Position numbers and translations under genes: made by a program
Shown here: one piece after another, positions 7,730-15,919 of the stretch
How the letters are laid out: each line of letters begins with the position of its first letter
How positions within the stretch are numbered: the stretch's first letter is position 1
The notes under the pieces: generated by a model
What the model was told of the DNA's origin: nothing
The model's database searches: none
Seen by the model: only the letters and a program-made list of their open reading frames with translations
NCBI RefSeq assembly: GCF_027625995.1
Contig: NZ_CP115396.1
Coordinates: 1,054,001-1,118,000, forward strand
Length of the DNA: 64,000 bases
Direction of reading: 5' to 3'
From: Hymenobacter yonginensis
GTDB lineage: Bacteria > Bacteroidota > Bacteroidia > Cytophagales > Hymenobacteraceae

Positions 7730-10150
7730 ATGCCCACCGATGTATCTGCTGACCTGATGGCCACTACCGCAACTCTGAGTAAAGACGACCTGCTGCACGA
7801 CTACCGCCTGGGCTGGGAAAGCCGGCAGGCCTCCTTGGCCGGGCGCAAAGAAGTGTTCATGGGCAAGGCCAAATTTGGCATCTTCGGCGACGGCAAAGAG
7901 CTGCCGCAGCTGGCCATGGCCCGCGCCTTCCGCCCCGGCGACTGGCGCTCGGGCTACTACCGCGACCAGACCTTCATGCTGGCCGCCGGCGAGCTGACCC
8001 TGCAGCAGTACTTCGCCCAGCTCTACGCCCACCCCGACGCCGAAGCCGAGCCCGCCACCGCCGGCCGCGCCATGAACGGCCACTTCGCCACCCGCATCCT
8101 CGACGAGGACGGCAACTTCAAGAACCTCGCGCAAAGCAAGAATTCGTCGGCCGATATTTCGCCCACCGCCGGCCAGATGCCGCGCCTCGTGGGGCTGGCC
8201 TACGCCTCCAAACTCTACCGCCAGAATCCCGAGCTGCACCAGTACGACCAGTTTTCGGTGAACGGCAATGAGGTGGCGTTTGGCACCATCGGCAACGCCA
8301 GCACCTCCGAAGGTATGTTCTTCGAGGCCCTGAATGCCGCCGGCGTGCTCCAGATTCCGCTGCTGATGAGCGTCTGGGACGACCACTACGGCATTTCGGT
8401 GCCCGCCGAGTACCAGACCACCAAGCAAAGCATTTCCGCCATTTTGGCCGGTCTGCAGCGCGACGGCGAAGGCGAGCAGGGCTTCGAGATTTTCGTGGTG
8501 AAAGGCTGGGACTACGCCGCCCTCGTGGATACCTACCAGCGCGCCGCCGAGGTGTGCCGCACCCAGCACGTGCCGGTGCTTATCCACGTCACGGAGGTGA
8601 CGCAGCCGCAGGGCCACAGCACCAGCGGCTCGCACGAGCGCTACAAGAGCAAGGACCGCCTGACCTGGGAAGAAGAGCACGACTGCCTGCGCAAAATGCG
8701 CGAGTGGCTGCTTGCCGAGGGCCACGCCACCGAAGACGAGCTCAACCAGATTGAAGCCGCCGCCAAGGAAACCGTGAAAGTGGCCCGTACGGCCGCCTGG
8801 AGCGAGTTCTTCAACCCCATCAAGCAGGAGCGCGACGAAGTGGTGGCCCTGCTTAACAAGCTGGTGGCCGACACCGGCACCGAAAACGGCCTGCATGAGC
8901 TGGTAGAGCACCTGGAGCACAACCCCACGCCCATCCGGGCCGACCTCGTGCGCACCGTGCGCCGGGCCCTGCGCCAGGTGCGTGGCACCCGCAGCGCCGG
9001 CCGCCGCGACCTGCTCAGCTGGCTCGACCAGGCCTTGGCCGAAAACGCCGACCGCTACAACTCCTACCTGTTCAGCCAGAGCGAGGAAGCCGTTGGCAAC
9101 ATCGAGGAAGTGAAGGCGGAGTTTGCCCACGATGCCCCGCAGGTAGACGGCCGCGAGGTGCTGCAGGCCTGCTTCGACGCCAACTTCCAGCGCGACCCGC
9201 GAATTTTCGCCATCGGTGAGGACGTGGGCCGCATCGGCGACGTGAACCAGGCGTTTGCGGGCTTGCAGGACAAGTTTGGTGAGCTGCGCGTGACCGATAC
9301 CGGCATCCGCGAGTGCACCATCGTGGGGCAGGGCATCGGGGCGGCGCTGCGCGGCCTGCGCCCCATCACCGAGATTCAGTACCTCGACTACCTGCTCTAC
9401 GCCATCCAGATTCTCTCCGATGATGTGGCCTGCCTGCAGTACCGCACCAAGGGCGGCCAGAAGGCGCCGCTCATCGTGCGCACCCGCGGCCACCGCCTCG
9501 AAGGCATCTGGCACAGCGGCTCGCCGATTCAAATGATTCTGGGCGCCATCCGCGGTATGCACCTGTGCGTGCCCCGCGACATGACCCAGGCGGCCGGTTT
9601 CTACAACACGCTGCTGCGCTCCGACGAGCCGGCCATCGTCATTGAATGCCTCAACGGCTACCGTTTGAAAGAGCGGATTCCGAGCAACGTGGGCGAGTTC
9701 ACGCTGCCGCTGGGCGTGCCCGAAGTGCTGCGCGAAGGCACCGACATTACGGTGGTCACCTACGGCTCGATGTGCCGCATTGTGCTGGACGCCGCCAAGC
9801 AGCTAGCCGAAGTGGGCATTTCGGTGGAAGTGTTGGACGTGCAGACGCTGCTGCCTTTCGACCTGGAGCACGTCATCACCGACAGCATCCGCAAAACCAA
9901 CCGCGTACTCTTCGCCGACGAAGACGTGCCCGGCGGCGCTACGGCTTACATGCTCCAGCAGGTGCTTGACGGCCAAGACGCCTACCGCTACCTCGACTCG
10001 GCCCCGCGCTGCCTCGCGGCCCAGCCCCACCGCCCGCCCTACGGCTCCGACGGCGACTACTTCAGCAAGCCCAACGCCGAAGACGTGTTTGACGCCGTCT
10101 ACGAGCTGCTCCAGGAAGCCGCTCCCAAGCAGTTTCCGGCTATTTATTAG
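7730..10150 (+). CDS. Fused 2-oxo acid dehydrogenase E1 (alpha-beta)
   Basis: An 806-residue protein joining both halves of a thiamine-diphosphate-dependent E1 enzyme. The alpha-like half (to about residue 330) contains GNASTSEGMFFEAL and SVWDDHYGISVP. A linker follows, and the beta-like half from about residue 470 has REVLQACFDANFQRDPRIFAIGEDVG, TEIQYLDYLLYA and RTRGHRLEG. It should decarboxylate a 2-oxo acid (branched-chain or pyruvate-like) and pass the acyl group to an E2; the E2 gene at 44906-46318 is the only candidate here. The usual cofactor motif GDG...NN is GNA...DD in this copy. The start at 7730 is chosen because the -7 box lies downstream of the earlier start; 7757 is also possible. 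Confidence 0.88.
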   Translation: MPTDVSADLMATTATLSKDDLLHDYRLGWESRQASLAGRKEVFMGKAKFGIFGDGKELPQLAMARAFRPGDWRSGYYRDQTFMLAAGELTLQQYFAQLYAHPDAEAEPATAGRAMNGHFATRILDEDGNFKNLAQSKNSSADISPTAGQMPRLVGLAYASKLYRQNPELHQYDQFSVNGNEVAFGTIGNASTSEGMFFEALNAAGVLQIPLLMSVWDDHYGISVPAEYQTTKQSISAILAGLQRDGEGEQGFEIFVVKGWDYAALVDTYQRAAEVCRTQHVPVLIHVTEVTQPQGHSTSGSHERYKSKDRLTWEEEHDCLRKMREWLLAEGHATEDELNQIEAAAKETVKVARTAAWSEFFNPIKQERDEVVALLNKLVADTGTENGLHELVEHLEHNPTPIRADLVRTVRRALRQVRGTRSAGRRDLLSWLDQALAENADRYNSYLFSQSEEAVGNIEEVKAEFAHDAPQVDGREVLQACFDANFQRDPRIFAIGEDVGRIGDVNQAFAGLQDKFGELRVTDTGIRECTIVGQGIGAALRGLRPITEIQYLDYLLYAIQILSDDVACLQYRTKGGQKAPLIVRTRGHRLEGIWHSGSPIQMILGAIRGMHLCVPRDMTQAAGFYNTLLRSDEPAIVIECLNGYRLKERIPSNVGEFTLPLGVPEVLREGTDITVVTYGSMCRIVLDAAKQLAEVGISVEVLDVQTLLPFDLEHVITDSIRKTNRVLFADEDVPGGATAYMLQQVLDGQDAYRYLDSAPRCLAAQPHRPPYGSDGDYFSKPNAEDVFDAVYELLQEAAPKQFPAIY

Positions 10151-10360
10151 GTGAGTGATGAAGTGGAAGGTGATGAGGTGATGGGGTGGCTGGGGAGGAG
10201 GTAGGCACAATGCAGTGGCAGCAATCTGGTACCTCGTCACTCCAGCACCCAAAACCATAAATAAAGAAACAGGTGAGGAAGTAGCCGAAATTCAGCCTCT
10301 TCCTCACCTGTCACTTTTTGCCTGTCACCTCATCACCCCATCACTTCTCACTTCATCACC
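10151..10360. repeat. Stop-to-stop inverted-repeat element, GATGGGGTG family
   Basis: Arms made of GTGATGAAGTG/GATGAGGTGATGGGG words begin one base after the E1 stop codon and end five bases before the stop of the convergent lipoprotein gene. An inner hairpin, AGGTGAGGAAG with CTTCCTCACCT (10271-10281 with 10299-10309), may act as terminator. Confidence 0.75.
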
Positions 10361-10365
10361 AAAAA

Positions 10366-10950
10366 CTACCTCACTACTACAAAGCTGCTGGTTGTGACTG
10401 TGTTGCTGGTGTTGAGGGCGCGGTCCTTGATGGTGATTTCGTAGCGCACTTCCTGGCCAGGGAAGAATGGGGAGCCCAGTGAGAGGCGCTGGCCAAAGCG
10501 CAGGTCGCCTTCCAGCGGTGCTTTCTTATCAGCGTTGGGCTCCAAGTGCGGAAACTGCCCGTAATATGCCTCAGGCCGGATTTCCAGACCATTGGGCGTG
10601 CGGGTATAGGGCACAAACTGGCCAGCGCTGTTCTTCACAAATAGCTTGATAATGTAGTTCCAGTGGTTGGGGTTGAGCGTGCCGTCGGCGTTGAGGCGCT
10701 GGTATGGCGGGTTTTCATACTCCTCCTGAGTGAGGCCCAGGTCACCGTCGCCGTCCTTGAAGCCCAGCGTGATAATCACGCTGTCGGCGGGAGTGGTGTC
10801 GCCGGGGTTTGGGAGCTGGCGCGCCACGGTCAGCGACTTGAACTCAATGCTGGGCGTCTCCGGAAACTCCGGCGGGCTGATGCATGAACCTACCGCTACG
10901 CTGGCCGCTGCCAGCCCCAAACCCAGACGAAGCGTACGAAACATGGTCAT
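10366..10950 (-). CDS. Putative lipoprotein of unknown function
   Basis: A 194-residue protein with a lipoprotein signal: after MTMFRTLRLGLGLAAASVAV comes GSC, giving a lipidated Cys near residue 23. The mature part has a calcium-loop-like FKDGDGDLG near residue 70 and a C-terminal beta-rich region ending VRYEITIKDRALNTSNTVTTSSFVV. I do not recognise a named family, but similar DGDGDLG-containing lipoproteins occur widely in Cytophagales and Chitinophagales. Its location should be the periplasmic face of a membrane. The upstream gene is divergent and the downstream gene convergent, so it is a single-gene unit. The start could also be the Met two codons downstream. Confidence 0.75.
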   Translation of the reverse strand: MTMFRTLRLGLGLAAASVAVGSCISPPEFPETPSIEFKSLTVARQLPNPGDTTPADSVIITLGFKDGDGDLGLTQEEYENPPYQRLNADGTLNPNHWNYIIKLFVKNSAGQFVPYTRTPNGLEIRPEAYYGQFPHLEPNADKKAPLEGDLRFGQRLSLGSPFFPGQEVRYEITIKDRALNTSNTVTTSSFVVVR

Positions 10951-11061
10951 AATAACTAGCTGTTGTGAGGCGAAAATAGCCTTGTGGAAGGCAAAAGGTA
11001 CGATTTCTCAACGAAGCCGCCCGGCAATTGTTATTCTCTCTGCTAACCCCGCCGAGCCCCA

Positions 11062-12066
11062 ATGAGTTTCCGCACCGAATACCTGGCTGAGCTGCCCCAC
11101 CTGACGCCCGAAACCGCGCCAGCCGCCGCCCTGCGCCTGTTCCGGCATCAGGCCGAGCACTGCCCGCCCTACGCCGCCTACCTCTCCGCCCTCGGCCGCG
11201 ACATGCGGCAGGTTTCGCGGCTCGAAGACATACCGTTTCTGCCCATCGAGTTCTTCAAAACCCAGGAAGTCCGCACCGAGCCGGCCGGGTGGGAGCCGCA
11301 GGAAACGTTTCTAAGCAGCGGCACCACCCTGCAGCAGCGCAGCCGCCACCTCCTGCGCGCCCCGCACCTCTACCGCCAGAACGCTGCGCACATCTTCCGG
11401 CAGTTCTACGGCCCCCTCACCGAGTGGACGTTTCTGGCTTTGCTGCCCTCGTACCTGGAGCAGGGGCACTCGTCGCTGGTGGCCATGGTGGAGTATTTTG
11501 CCCGGGAGTCGGGGCAGGGGCAGGACGCGTTTTTCCTGCACGACCACGCCGCGCTGCTGCAGGCTCTGGCCGAGGCTAAAGCGGCCGGCCGCCGGGTGCT
11601 GCTGTTTGGCGTGAGCTACGCGCTGCTGGATCTGGCCGCCAAATATGGGGCCGCGCCGGAGTTGCAGCACATCACGGTGCTGGAAACCGGCGGCATGAAG
11701 GGCCGCCGCCGAGAGATGATTCGGGAAGAGCTGCACGCTGAGCTGCAGCAGGCTTTCGGACCGGCCGGCATCCACTCCGAGTACGGCATGACGGAAATGC
11801 TGAGCCAGGCCTATAGCTTCGGCGACGGCCGTTTCCACGCGCCCCCTCAGCTGCACATCCTGCTCCGCGACCCCGCCGACCCGTTCTCCGTCAGCGCCAC
11901 CCGTCCCGACGGCGCCCTCAACGTCATCGACCTGGCCAACATCGACAGCTGCGCCTTCATCGAAACCAAGGACCTGGCCCGCATGCACCCCGATGGCTCG
12001 TTTGAAGTGCTGGGCCGGATGGATAACTCCGACGTGCGCGGCTGCAATCAGATGGCCGGCAGCTAA
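11062..12066 (+). CDS. LuxE-like acyl-protein synthetase
   Basis: A 334-residue ANL-superfamily protein of the LuxE/acyl-protein synthetase type. Features are DIPFLPIEFFKTQEV near residue 60, the ATP-loop-like TFLSSGTT near residue 92, ETGGMKGRRREMIREEL, and IHSEYGMTEMLSQAYS (adenylate-binding E-G/M-T-E motif). LuxE proteins activate a fatty acid with ATP and pass it to an acyl reductase (LuxC). A LuxC-like gene lies at 32430-33443, but no luciferase genes are present. In Bacteroidota this pair is thought to act in lipid or aldehyde metabolism, but its product is not known. The convergent neighbour is separated by the repeat at 12067-12259. Confidence 0.82.
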   Translation: MSFRTEYLAELPHLTPETAPAAALRLFRHQAEHCPPYAAYLSALGRDMRQVSRLEDIPFLPIEFFKTQEVRTEPAGWEPQETFLSSGTTLQQRSRHLLRAPHLYRQNAAHIFRQFYGPLTEWTFLALLPSYLEQGHSSLVAMVEYFARESGQGQDAFFLHDHAALLQALAEAKAAGRRVLLFGVSYALLDLAAKYGAAPELQHITVLETGGMKGRRREMIREELHAELQQAFGPAGIHSEYGMTEMLSQAYSFGDGRFHAPPQLHILLRDPADPFSVSATRPDGALNVIDLANIDSCAFIETKDLARMHPDGSFEVLGRMDNSDVRGCNQMAGS

Positions 12067-12259
12067 ATTGTCATTCCGAGCAAATCGAGGAATCTGGGTG
12101 AGTTGATCTTTGGCCGGCAGCCCGATGTAGAGACGCAATATTTTGCGTCTTGTCGTTGAACGACTGGAACTGTGCCGGTTGAACAACATCAGCAACGGCG
12201 AGACGCAAAATATTGCGTCTCGCTCTACTCAGGTTCCTTACTCCATTCGGAATGACAAT
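12067..12259. repeat. Nested stop-to-stop inverted-repeat element
   Basis: The outer arms carry the ATTCCGAG...GGAATCT word, beginning directly after the LuxE-like stop codon and ending at the DUF421 stop codon. Inside are two self-complementary 20-mers of another family, AGACGCAATATTTTGCGTCT at 12131-12150 and its near copy at 12201-12220. Two repeat families are therefore stacked in one gap. Confidence 0.8.
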
Positions 12260-12757
12260 TCACTTCTTCACAACGGTAATCGTGCCGTCGTGCTCCAGGC
12301 GGACCACTTTGGTTGTGGACAGGTCGTCGGTGTTGGCAGTGGCGCGCACGCCGGCCCGGAGCTCCTGCTCGCTCACGCTGGCCCGGGCTAGTTCCTGCTG
12401 ATGAATGGTGACGCCTTCCGCCAGGATGGAGTCGGAGCCCTTCACCAGCTTGCGCAGCAGCGGCGAAAAATACACCGCATACGCCAGGGCCCGGTGGACT
12501 GCCACCAGCGCCGCCGCCGCCGTGAACGTGACGCCCATCGGCGCATCGGCAATAATAACGCGGCTGAGCAACGCCCCAAACATAAACTTCACCACCATAT
12601 CGAGGGCGCTGTTGCCACCGAAGGTGCGCCGACCTGACAGCCGCAGCAGCACCAGGGCCACCAGAAACACCAGCACGGCCCGCGCGCATGTCTGCCCGAT
12701 GGTGATGGTATCGGCCGTTGCCTGTATACCCAGTAGGTTATCGAAAAACTCCTGCAT
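12260..12757 (-). CDS. DUF421 (YetF-like) membrane protein
   Basis: A 165-residue protein with about three N-terminal hydrophobic segments (ARAVLVFLVALVLLRLSG, FMFGALLSRVIIA, VTFTAAAALVAVHRALAYAVYF) and a small cytoplasmic C-terminal domain (GSDSILAEGVTIHQQELARASVSEQELRAGVR). The RLSGRRTFG motif followed by the YetF-type domain identifies the DUF421 family. Its role is uncertain; some members are linked to spore germination or envelope stress in other phyla. The start at 12757 gives MQEFFDNLLG; an upstream start would add 12 residues. The TGA stop lies at the edge of the repeat element. Confidence 0.82.
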   Translation of the reverse strand: MQEFFDNLLGIQATADTITIGQTCARAVLVFLVALVLLRLSGRRTFGGNSALDMVVKFMFGALLSRVIIADAPMGVTFTAAAALVAVHRALAYAVYFSPLLRKLVKGSDSILAEGVTIHQQELARASVSEQELRAGVRATANTDDLSTTKVVRLEHDGTITVVKK

Positions 12758-12894
12758 GGCTTGAATCGGGCAAAATAGGAAGGCGGACAGCAACGCGGGC
12801 CAGCCACCGGAACTGTACCCGGCAACTGGCCCGCGTTGTATATACTTGGAATGAAAACCGCAGCCGCTAGCAAATGGTTAGCGGCCGCTGGTAG

Positions 12895-14052
12895 CTATTT
12901 GCCGGCAAATGCTTTAGCGTCGGCGGCAGATATGGTGTCGTCGCTCATAATCACGAGGCGCTCCACCACGTTGCGCAGCTCCCGGATATTGCCGCGCCAG
13001 TCGAGGCCTTTGAGGTAGTCGAGGGCGGCGGCGTCGATTTTCTTGGGCTTGTTGCCGTAGTCGGCGGCAATGTCCTTGAGGAACTTCTCAATCAGCTCCG
13101 GGACGTCGTCGCGGCGGTCGTTGAGGGCCGGCACCTGAATCAGGATGACCGAGAGGCGGTGGTAGAGGTCTTCGCGGAAGTTGCGGTCGGCAATTTCCTG
13201 CAGCAGGTTTTTGTTGGTGGCGGCCAGCACGCGCACGTTCACGCTGATTTCCTTTTCGCCGCCTACCCGCGTAATCTTGTTTTCCTGCAGCGCCCGCAGC
13301 ACCTTGGCCTGGGCCGAAAGGCTCATGTCGCCGATTTCGTCCAGAAACAGCGTGCCACCGTCAGCCTGCTCGAACTTGCCGATGCGCTGCTTCACGGCCG
13401 ACGTGAACGAGCCTTTCTCGTGCCCGAACAGCTCCGACTCAATCAGCTCCGACGGAATGGCGGCGCAGTTCACCTCAATCAGCGGGCCGCCGGCGCGGTT
13501 GCTGAGCTCGTGCAACTGGCGTGCTACCATCTCCTTGCCGGCGCCGTTGGGACCCGTAATCAGCACCCGGGCATCGGTAGGGGCTACCTTCTCGATGGCC
13601 TTGCGCACGGCCCCTAGCTCCGCCGAGGAGCCAATCATCTCCGAGCTTTTGGCGACTTTCTTTTTGAGCGTCTTGGTTTCGGCCACCAGCTTGGTGCGGT
13701 CCAGGGCGTTGCGCACCGTCACGAGCAGGCGGTTCAGGTCTGGTGGCTTCTGCAGGAAATCGTAGGCGCCTTTCTTGGTGGCATCCACGGCCATTTCCAC
13801 GTTGCCGTGGGCCGATACCATGATAAAAGCTGCGTCGGGCGCCACAATGCGGGCCCGCTCCAGCACCTCAATGCCGTCCATTTTGGGCATTTTGATGTCG
13901 CAGAGCACCACGTCGTATTTGTCGCGGATGAGCATGTCGAGGCCGGTGGGGCCGTCCTCGGCCTGGTCGACCTGGTAGCTTTCGTACTCCAGAATTTCCT
14001 TGAGCGTGTGGCGGATGGCCTTTTCGTCGTCGATTATAAGAATGCGGGGCAT
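12895..14052 (-). CDS. NtrC-like sigma-54 activator lacking a DNA-binding domain
   Basis: A 385-residue response regulator. The receiver domain has its phosphoacceptor Asp at 52 (CDIKMPKMDG). The AAA+ domain follows, with Walker A GPNGAGKE (167-174), a GAFTGA-loop equivalent reading GSFTSA (214-219), and Walker B LFLDEIGD. The protein ends shortly after LRNVVERLVIMSDD, so the C-terminal Fis-type helix-turn-helix is absent. Full NtrC proteins are usually 450-480 residues. I believe this short form is a recurring Bacteroidota type. It may act from solution or on a different partner than classical sigma-54. The start is the Met of MPRILIIDDEKAIR. Confidence 0.88.
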   Translation of the reverse strand: MPRILIIDDEKAIRHTLKEILEYESYQVDQAEDGPTGLDMLIRDKYDVVLCDIKMPKMDGIEVLERARIVAPDAAFIMVSAHGNVEMAVDATKKGAYDFLQKPPDLNRLLVTVRNALDRTKLVAETKTLKKKVAKSSEMIGSSAELGAVRKAIEKVAPTDARVLITGPNGAGKEMVARQLHELSNRAGGPLIEVNCAAIPSELIESELFGHEKGSFTSAVKQRIGKFEQADGGTLFLDEIGDMSLSAQAKVLRALQENKITRVGGEKEISVNVRVLAATNKNLLQEIADRNFREDLYHRLSVILIQVPALNDRRDDVPELIEKFLKDIAADYGNKPKKIDAAALDYLKGLDWRGNIRELRNVVERLVIMSDDTISAADAKAFAGK

Positions 14053-14120
14053 AAGCAAAGGAAGTTGGGCAGCGAAAGTAACGAAAACAAGGGCGCAAAC
14101 GATGCCTTTTCTATCATGCT

Positions 14121-14233
14121 GCGCCATCTGTCATCCTGAGCTTGCGAAGGACCTTATCACGTTTGGATTACTTCCGAACGATGTCGTTCAGACGTGACAA
14201 GGTCCTTCGCAAGCTCAGGATGACAGATGGCGC
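14121..14233. repeat. Inverted repeat with 42-base arms, CATCCTGAGCTTGCGAAGG family
   Basis: Arms at 14121-14162 and 14192-14233 pair over 42 bases with a single mismatch (outer end GCGCCATCTGTCATCCTGAG). The loop is 29 bases. It lies upstream of the NtrC-like gene and downstream of the rnpB terminator. Confidence 0.9.
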
Positions 14234-14254
14234 AGAATGACAAAACGCCAAAAC

Positions 14255-14288
14255 GGCCGCCGCACCCGAAGCTGCGGCGGCCGAAAGC
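14255..14288 (-). terminator. Terminator of rnpB
   Basis: GGCCGCCGCA pairs with TGCGGCGGCC around a short loop. On the minus strand the stem is followed by GTTTTGGCGTTTTG. It sits a few bases after the 3' end of RNase P RNA. Confidence 0.75.
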
Positions 14289-14290
14289 CG

Positions 14291-14688
14291 TGGTGATGAG
14301 TCTGTAAGCCGGGTTTTGTACGCTGCCCCGAAAGGCCGCGCCTCCACCATTTATCTAGGCCAGTCCTCGCGGAAAGGCTCCATCAACCTACCCGCTGGCC
14401 CCGGACGAGCCGCCCGGTACGTCCGCGCAGGACGCGTGCCAGCTTATTTGGTCTTTCAACCCCTGAGGTTTACCCAGCCGGACTGGTCACCCAGCCGCTG
14501 GTGCGCTCTTACCGCACCTTTTCACCCTTACCGGCTGCCCGAGGGCAACGTAGGCGGTATTTTCTGTGGCACTGGCTGTCCCGGGTTGCGTTACACTTCC
14601 CGGTCCTTCCCGTTAGGAAGCAGGGTGCTCTGTGTTGCCCGGACTTTCCTCGTCGCCTTGCGGCGCCGCGGTGGAGCGACTCATCACT
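14291..14688 (-). ncRNA. rnpB: RNase P RNA
   Basis: The minus strand carries the bacterial class A RNase P RNA, the catalytic part of the enzyme that matures tRNA 5' ends. Signatures are GAGGAAAGTCCGGGC near the 5' end, ACAGAAAATACCGCC, GGTAAGGGTGAAAAGGTG, AGATAAATGGTGG, and the 3' part ACAAAACCCGGCTTACAG. The 5' GATGAGTC pairs with the 3' GACTCATC to form the terminal helix. The length, about 395 bases, is normal. A -7 box at 14694-14701 places transcription start close to the mature 5' end. Protein-like open frames across the region are artefacts. Confidence 0.97.
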
Positions 14689-14693
14689 GAGGG

Positions 14694-14701
14694 CAAAGGT
14701 A
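14694..14701 (-). promoter_or_regulatory. -7 promoter box of rnpB
   Basis: The minus strand reads TACCTTTG (TAnnTTTG), a few bases before the RNA 5' end. This is a good internal control for the promoter motif in this genome. Confidence 0.7.
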
Positions 14702-14706
14702 AGGAT

Positions 14707-15177
14707 TTACCCTGCACGCCGCGCCTCAATCAATTCATAGCCGTCGTCAATGAGCAGGCCGCCGCCGGTGGCGCTGCGCACGGCGAGTTGGTCGCACCGC
14801 TCGTTTTCGGGGTGGCCGTTGTGGCCGCGCACCCATTTGAAGTGCACGGTGCGCTGGCGGTACACCTTTACGAAGCGCCGCCAAAGGTCTTCGTTGGCTT
14901 TTTTGCCGAAATCGGGCTTGTTGAGCCAGCCGAATACCCATTTCTTTTCCACCGAATCCACCACGTACTTGGAGTCCGTCACGACGGTGATGGGCAGCTC
15001 GGGGCGGTTGATGGCCTCCAGGCCCACGATGATGGCCAGCAACTCCATGCGGTTGTTGGTGGTGAGGCGGAAGCCCTGGGTCAGCTCTTTCTCGTGCTGG
15101 CCGAAGCGCAGAATGGCGCCGTAGCCGCCCGGCCCCGGGTTGCCGCGCGAGGAGCCGTCGGTAAACAGGTAAATCAT
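14707..15177 (-). CDS. rnhA: Ribonuclease HI
   Basis: A 156-residue cytoplasmic enzyme that cuts the RNA strand of RNA-DNA hybrids. The catalytic carboxylates are visible as Asp7 (FTDGSSRGNPGPGGYG), Glu45 (NNRMELLAI), Asp68 (VVTDSKYV) and Asp129 (NERCDQLA), with the flexible His loop WVRGHNGHPENE. Full length for the bacterial type 1 family. The stop codon lies only 6 bases from the rnpB -7 box, so rnpB transcription begins just past the end of this gene. The start is followed upstream by the repeat at 15183-15278. Confidence 0.96.
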   Translation of the reverse strand: MIYLFTDGSSRGNPGPGGYGAILRFGQHEKELTQGFRLTTNNRMELLAIIVGLEAINRPELPITVVTDSKYVVDSVEKKWVFGWLNKPDFGKKANEDLWRRFVKVYRQRTVHFKWVRGHNGHPENERCDQLAVRSATGGGLLIDDGYELIEARRAG

Positions 15178-15182
15178 GCGTT

Positions 15183-15278
15183 ACTGGTTGAATGGCTGAA
15201 TTAATAGATGGCTGATTGTTCTGTAGATCTTTCCTGAACGACCAACAATTAGACAATTCAGCCATTTAGCCATCTTTA
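15183..15278. repeat. Inverted-repeat element, AATGGCTGAAT family
   Basis: Arms built of AATGGCTGAATT/GATGGCTGATTG words run from just after the rnhA start codon to the stop codon of the MarC gene. The same words form the element at 44812-44900. Confidence 0.75.
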
Positions 15279-15836
15279 GAAGTTACTTTTAAACAGCTTG
15301 ATGGCAATGGCCAGCAGAATCACGCCGAACACGCGGCGCAGGATGTCTTCGCCGGCCTTGCCGAGCTTGCGCTCAATCCAGGCGGAGCTTTTGAGCACGC
15401 CGTACACAAACACCAGATTCAATACAATGCCGGCCAGCACGTTGGGCAGCTGGTAGGCAGCCCGCAAGGAAAGAAGCGTGGTCATGGTGCCGGCGCCCAC
15501 GATAAGCGGAAACGCCAGCGGCACAATGGAGCCCGAGGCCGCCAGCGGATTGTGCCGGAACAGCTCGATGCCCAGAATCATCTCCATGCCAATGAGGAAG
15601 ATGATGATGGCGCCCGCCAGCGCGAAGCTCTGGAAATCAACCCCGAACAAGCTCAGGATGCTCTGCCCCAGAAACAGGAACACCACCATCAGCACGCCCG
15701 CCACCAGGGTGGCTTTCTCGGAGTGAATCTGGCCTTCGCGCTGCCGAATCTGGATGATAATCGGGATGGAACCCAGAATATCAATCACGGCAAACAGCGT
15801 GAGCGTGACGGAGAAGATTTCTTTGAGACTGAACAT
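15276..15836 (-). CDS. MarC family inner-membrane protein
   Basis: A 186-residue integral membrane protein with about six hydrophobic segments. Family marks are LTLFAVIDILGSIPIIIQIR at the N-terminus, FLIGMEMILGIELFR in the middle, and IVPLAFPLIVGAGTMTTLLSL. MarC proteins are widespread inner-membrane proteins of unresolved function; the historic link to antibiotic resistance has been withdrawn. The start at 15836 (MFSLKEIFSVTLTLFAVID) fits the family; a longer frame upstream is repeat sequence. It lies between rnhA and the aminotransferase gene, each separated by repeat elements, so it is probably transcribed singly. Confidence 0.9.
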   Translation of the reverse strand: MFSLKEIFSVTLTLFAVIDILGSIPIIIQIRQREGQIHSEKATLVAGVLMVVFLFLGQSILSLFGVDFQSFALAGAIIIFLIGMEMILGIELFRHNPLAASGSIVPLAFPLIVGAGTMTTLLSLRAAYQLPNVLAGIVLNLVFVYGVLKSSAWIERKLGKAGEDILRRVFGVILLAIAIKLFKSNF

Positions 15837-15919
15837 AGAGGATGGGTGAAATGGTGGATTGGCGGATGGGGATAGACGATGCAGACACTCCACTCATCCA
15901 TCAACCCACCAACCCGCCA
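15837..15919. repeat. Inverted-repeat element, GGTGGATTGGCGG family
   Basis: Arms with GGTGGATTGGCGGATGG and its complement fill the gap between the MarC start codon and the stop codon of the aminotransferase gene; the TAA stop directly touches the arm. The same words form the outer arms at 22404-22599. Confidence 0.75.

Noticed and set aside
7478-9562. Long open frame antisense to the E1 gene
   Set aside because: It lies opposite a clearly coding gene and has no recognisable motif or promoter.
14316-14690. Open frames across 14.3-14.7 kb
   Set aside because: The region is RNase P RNA; protein frames there are chance.
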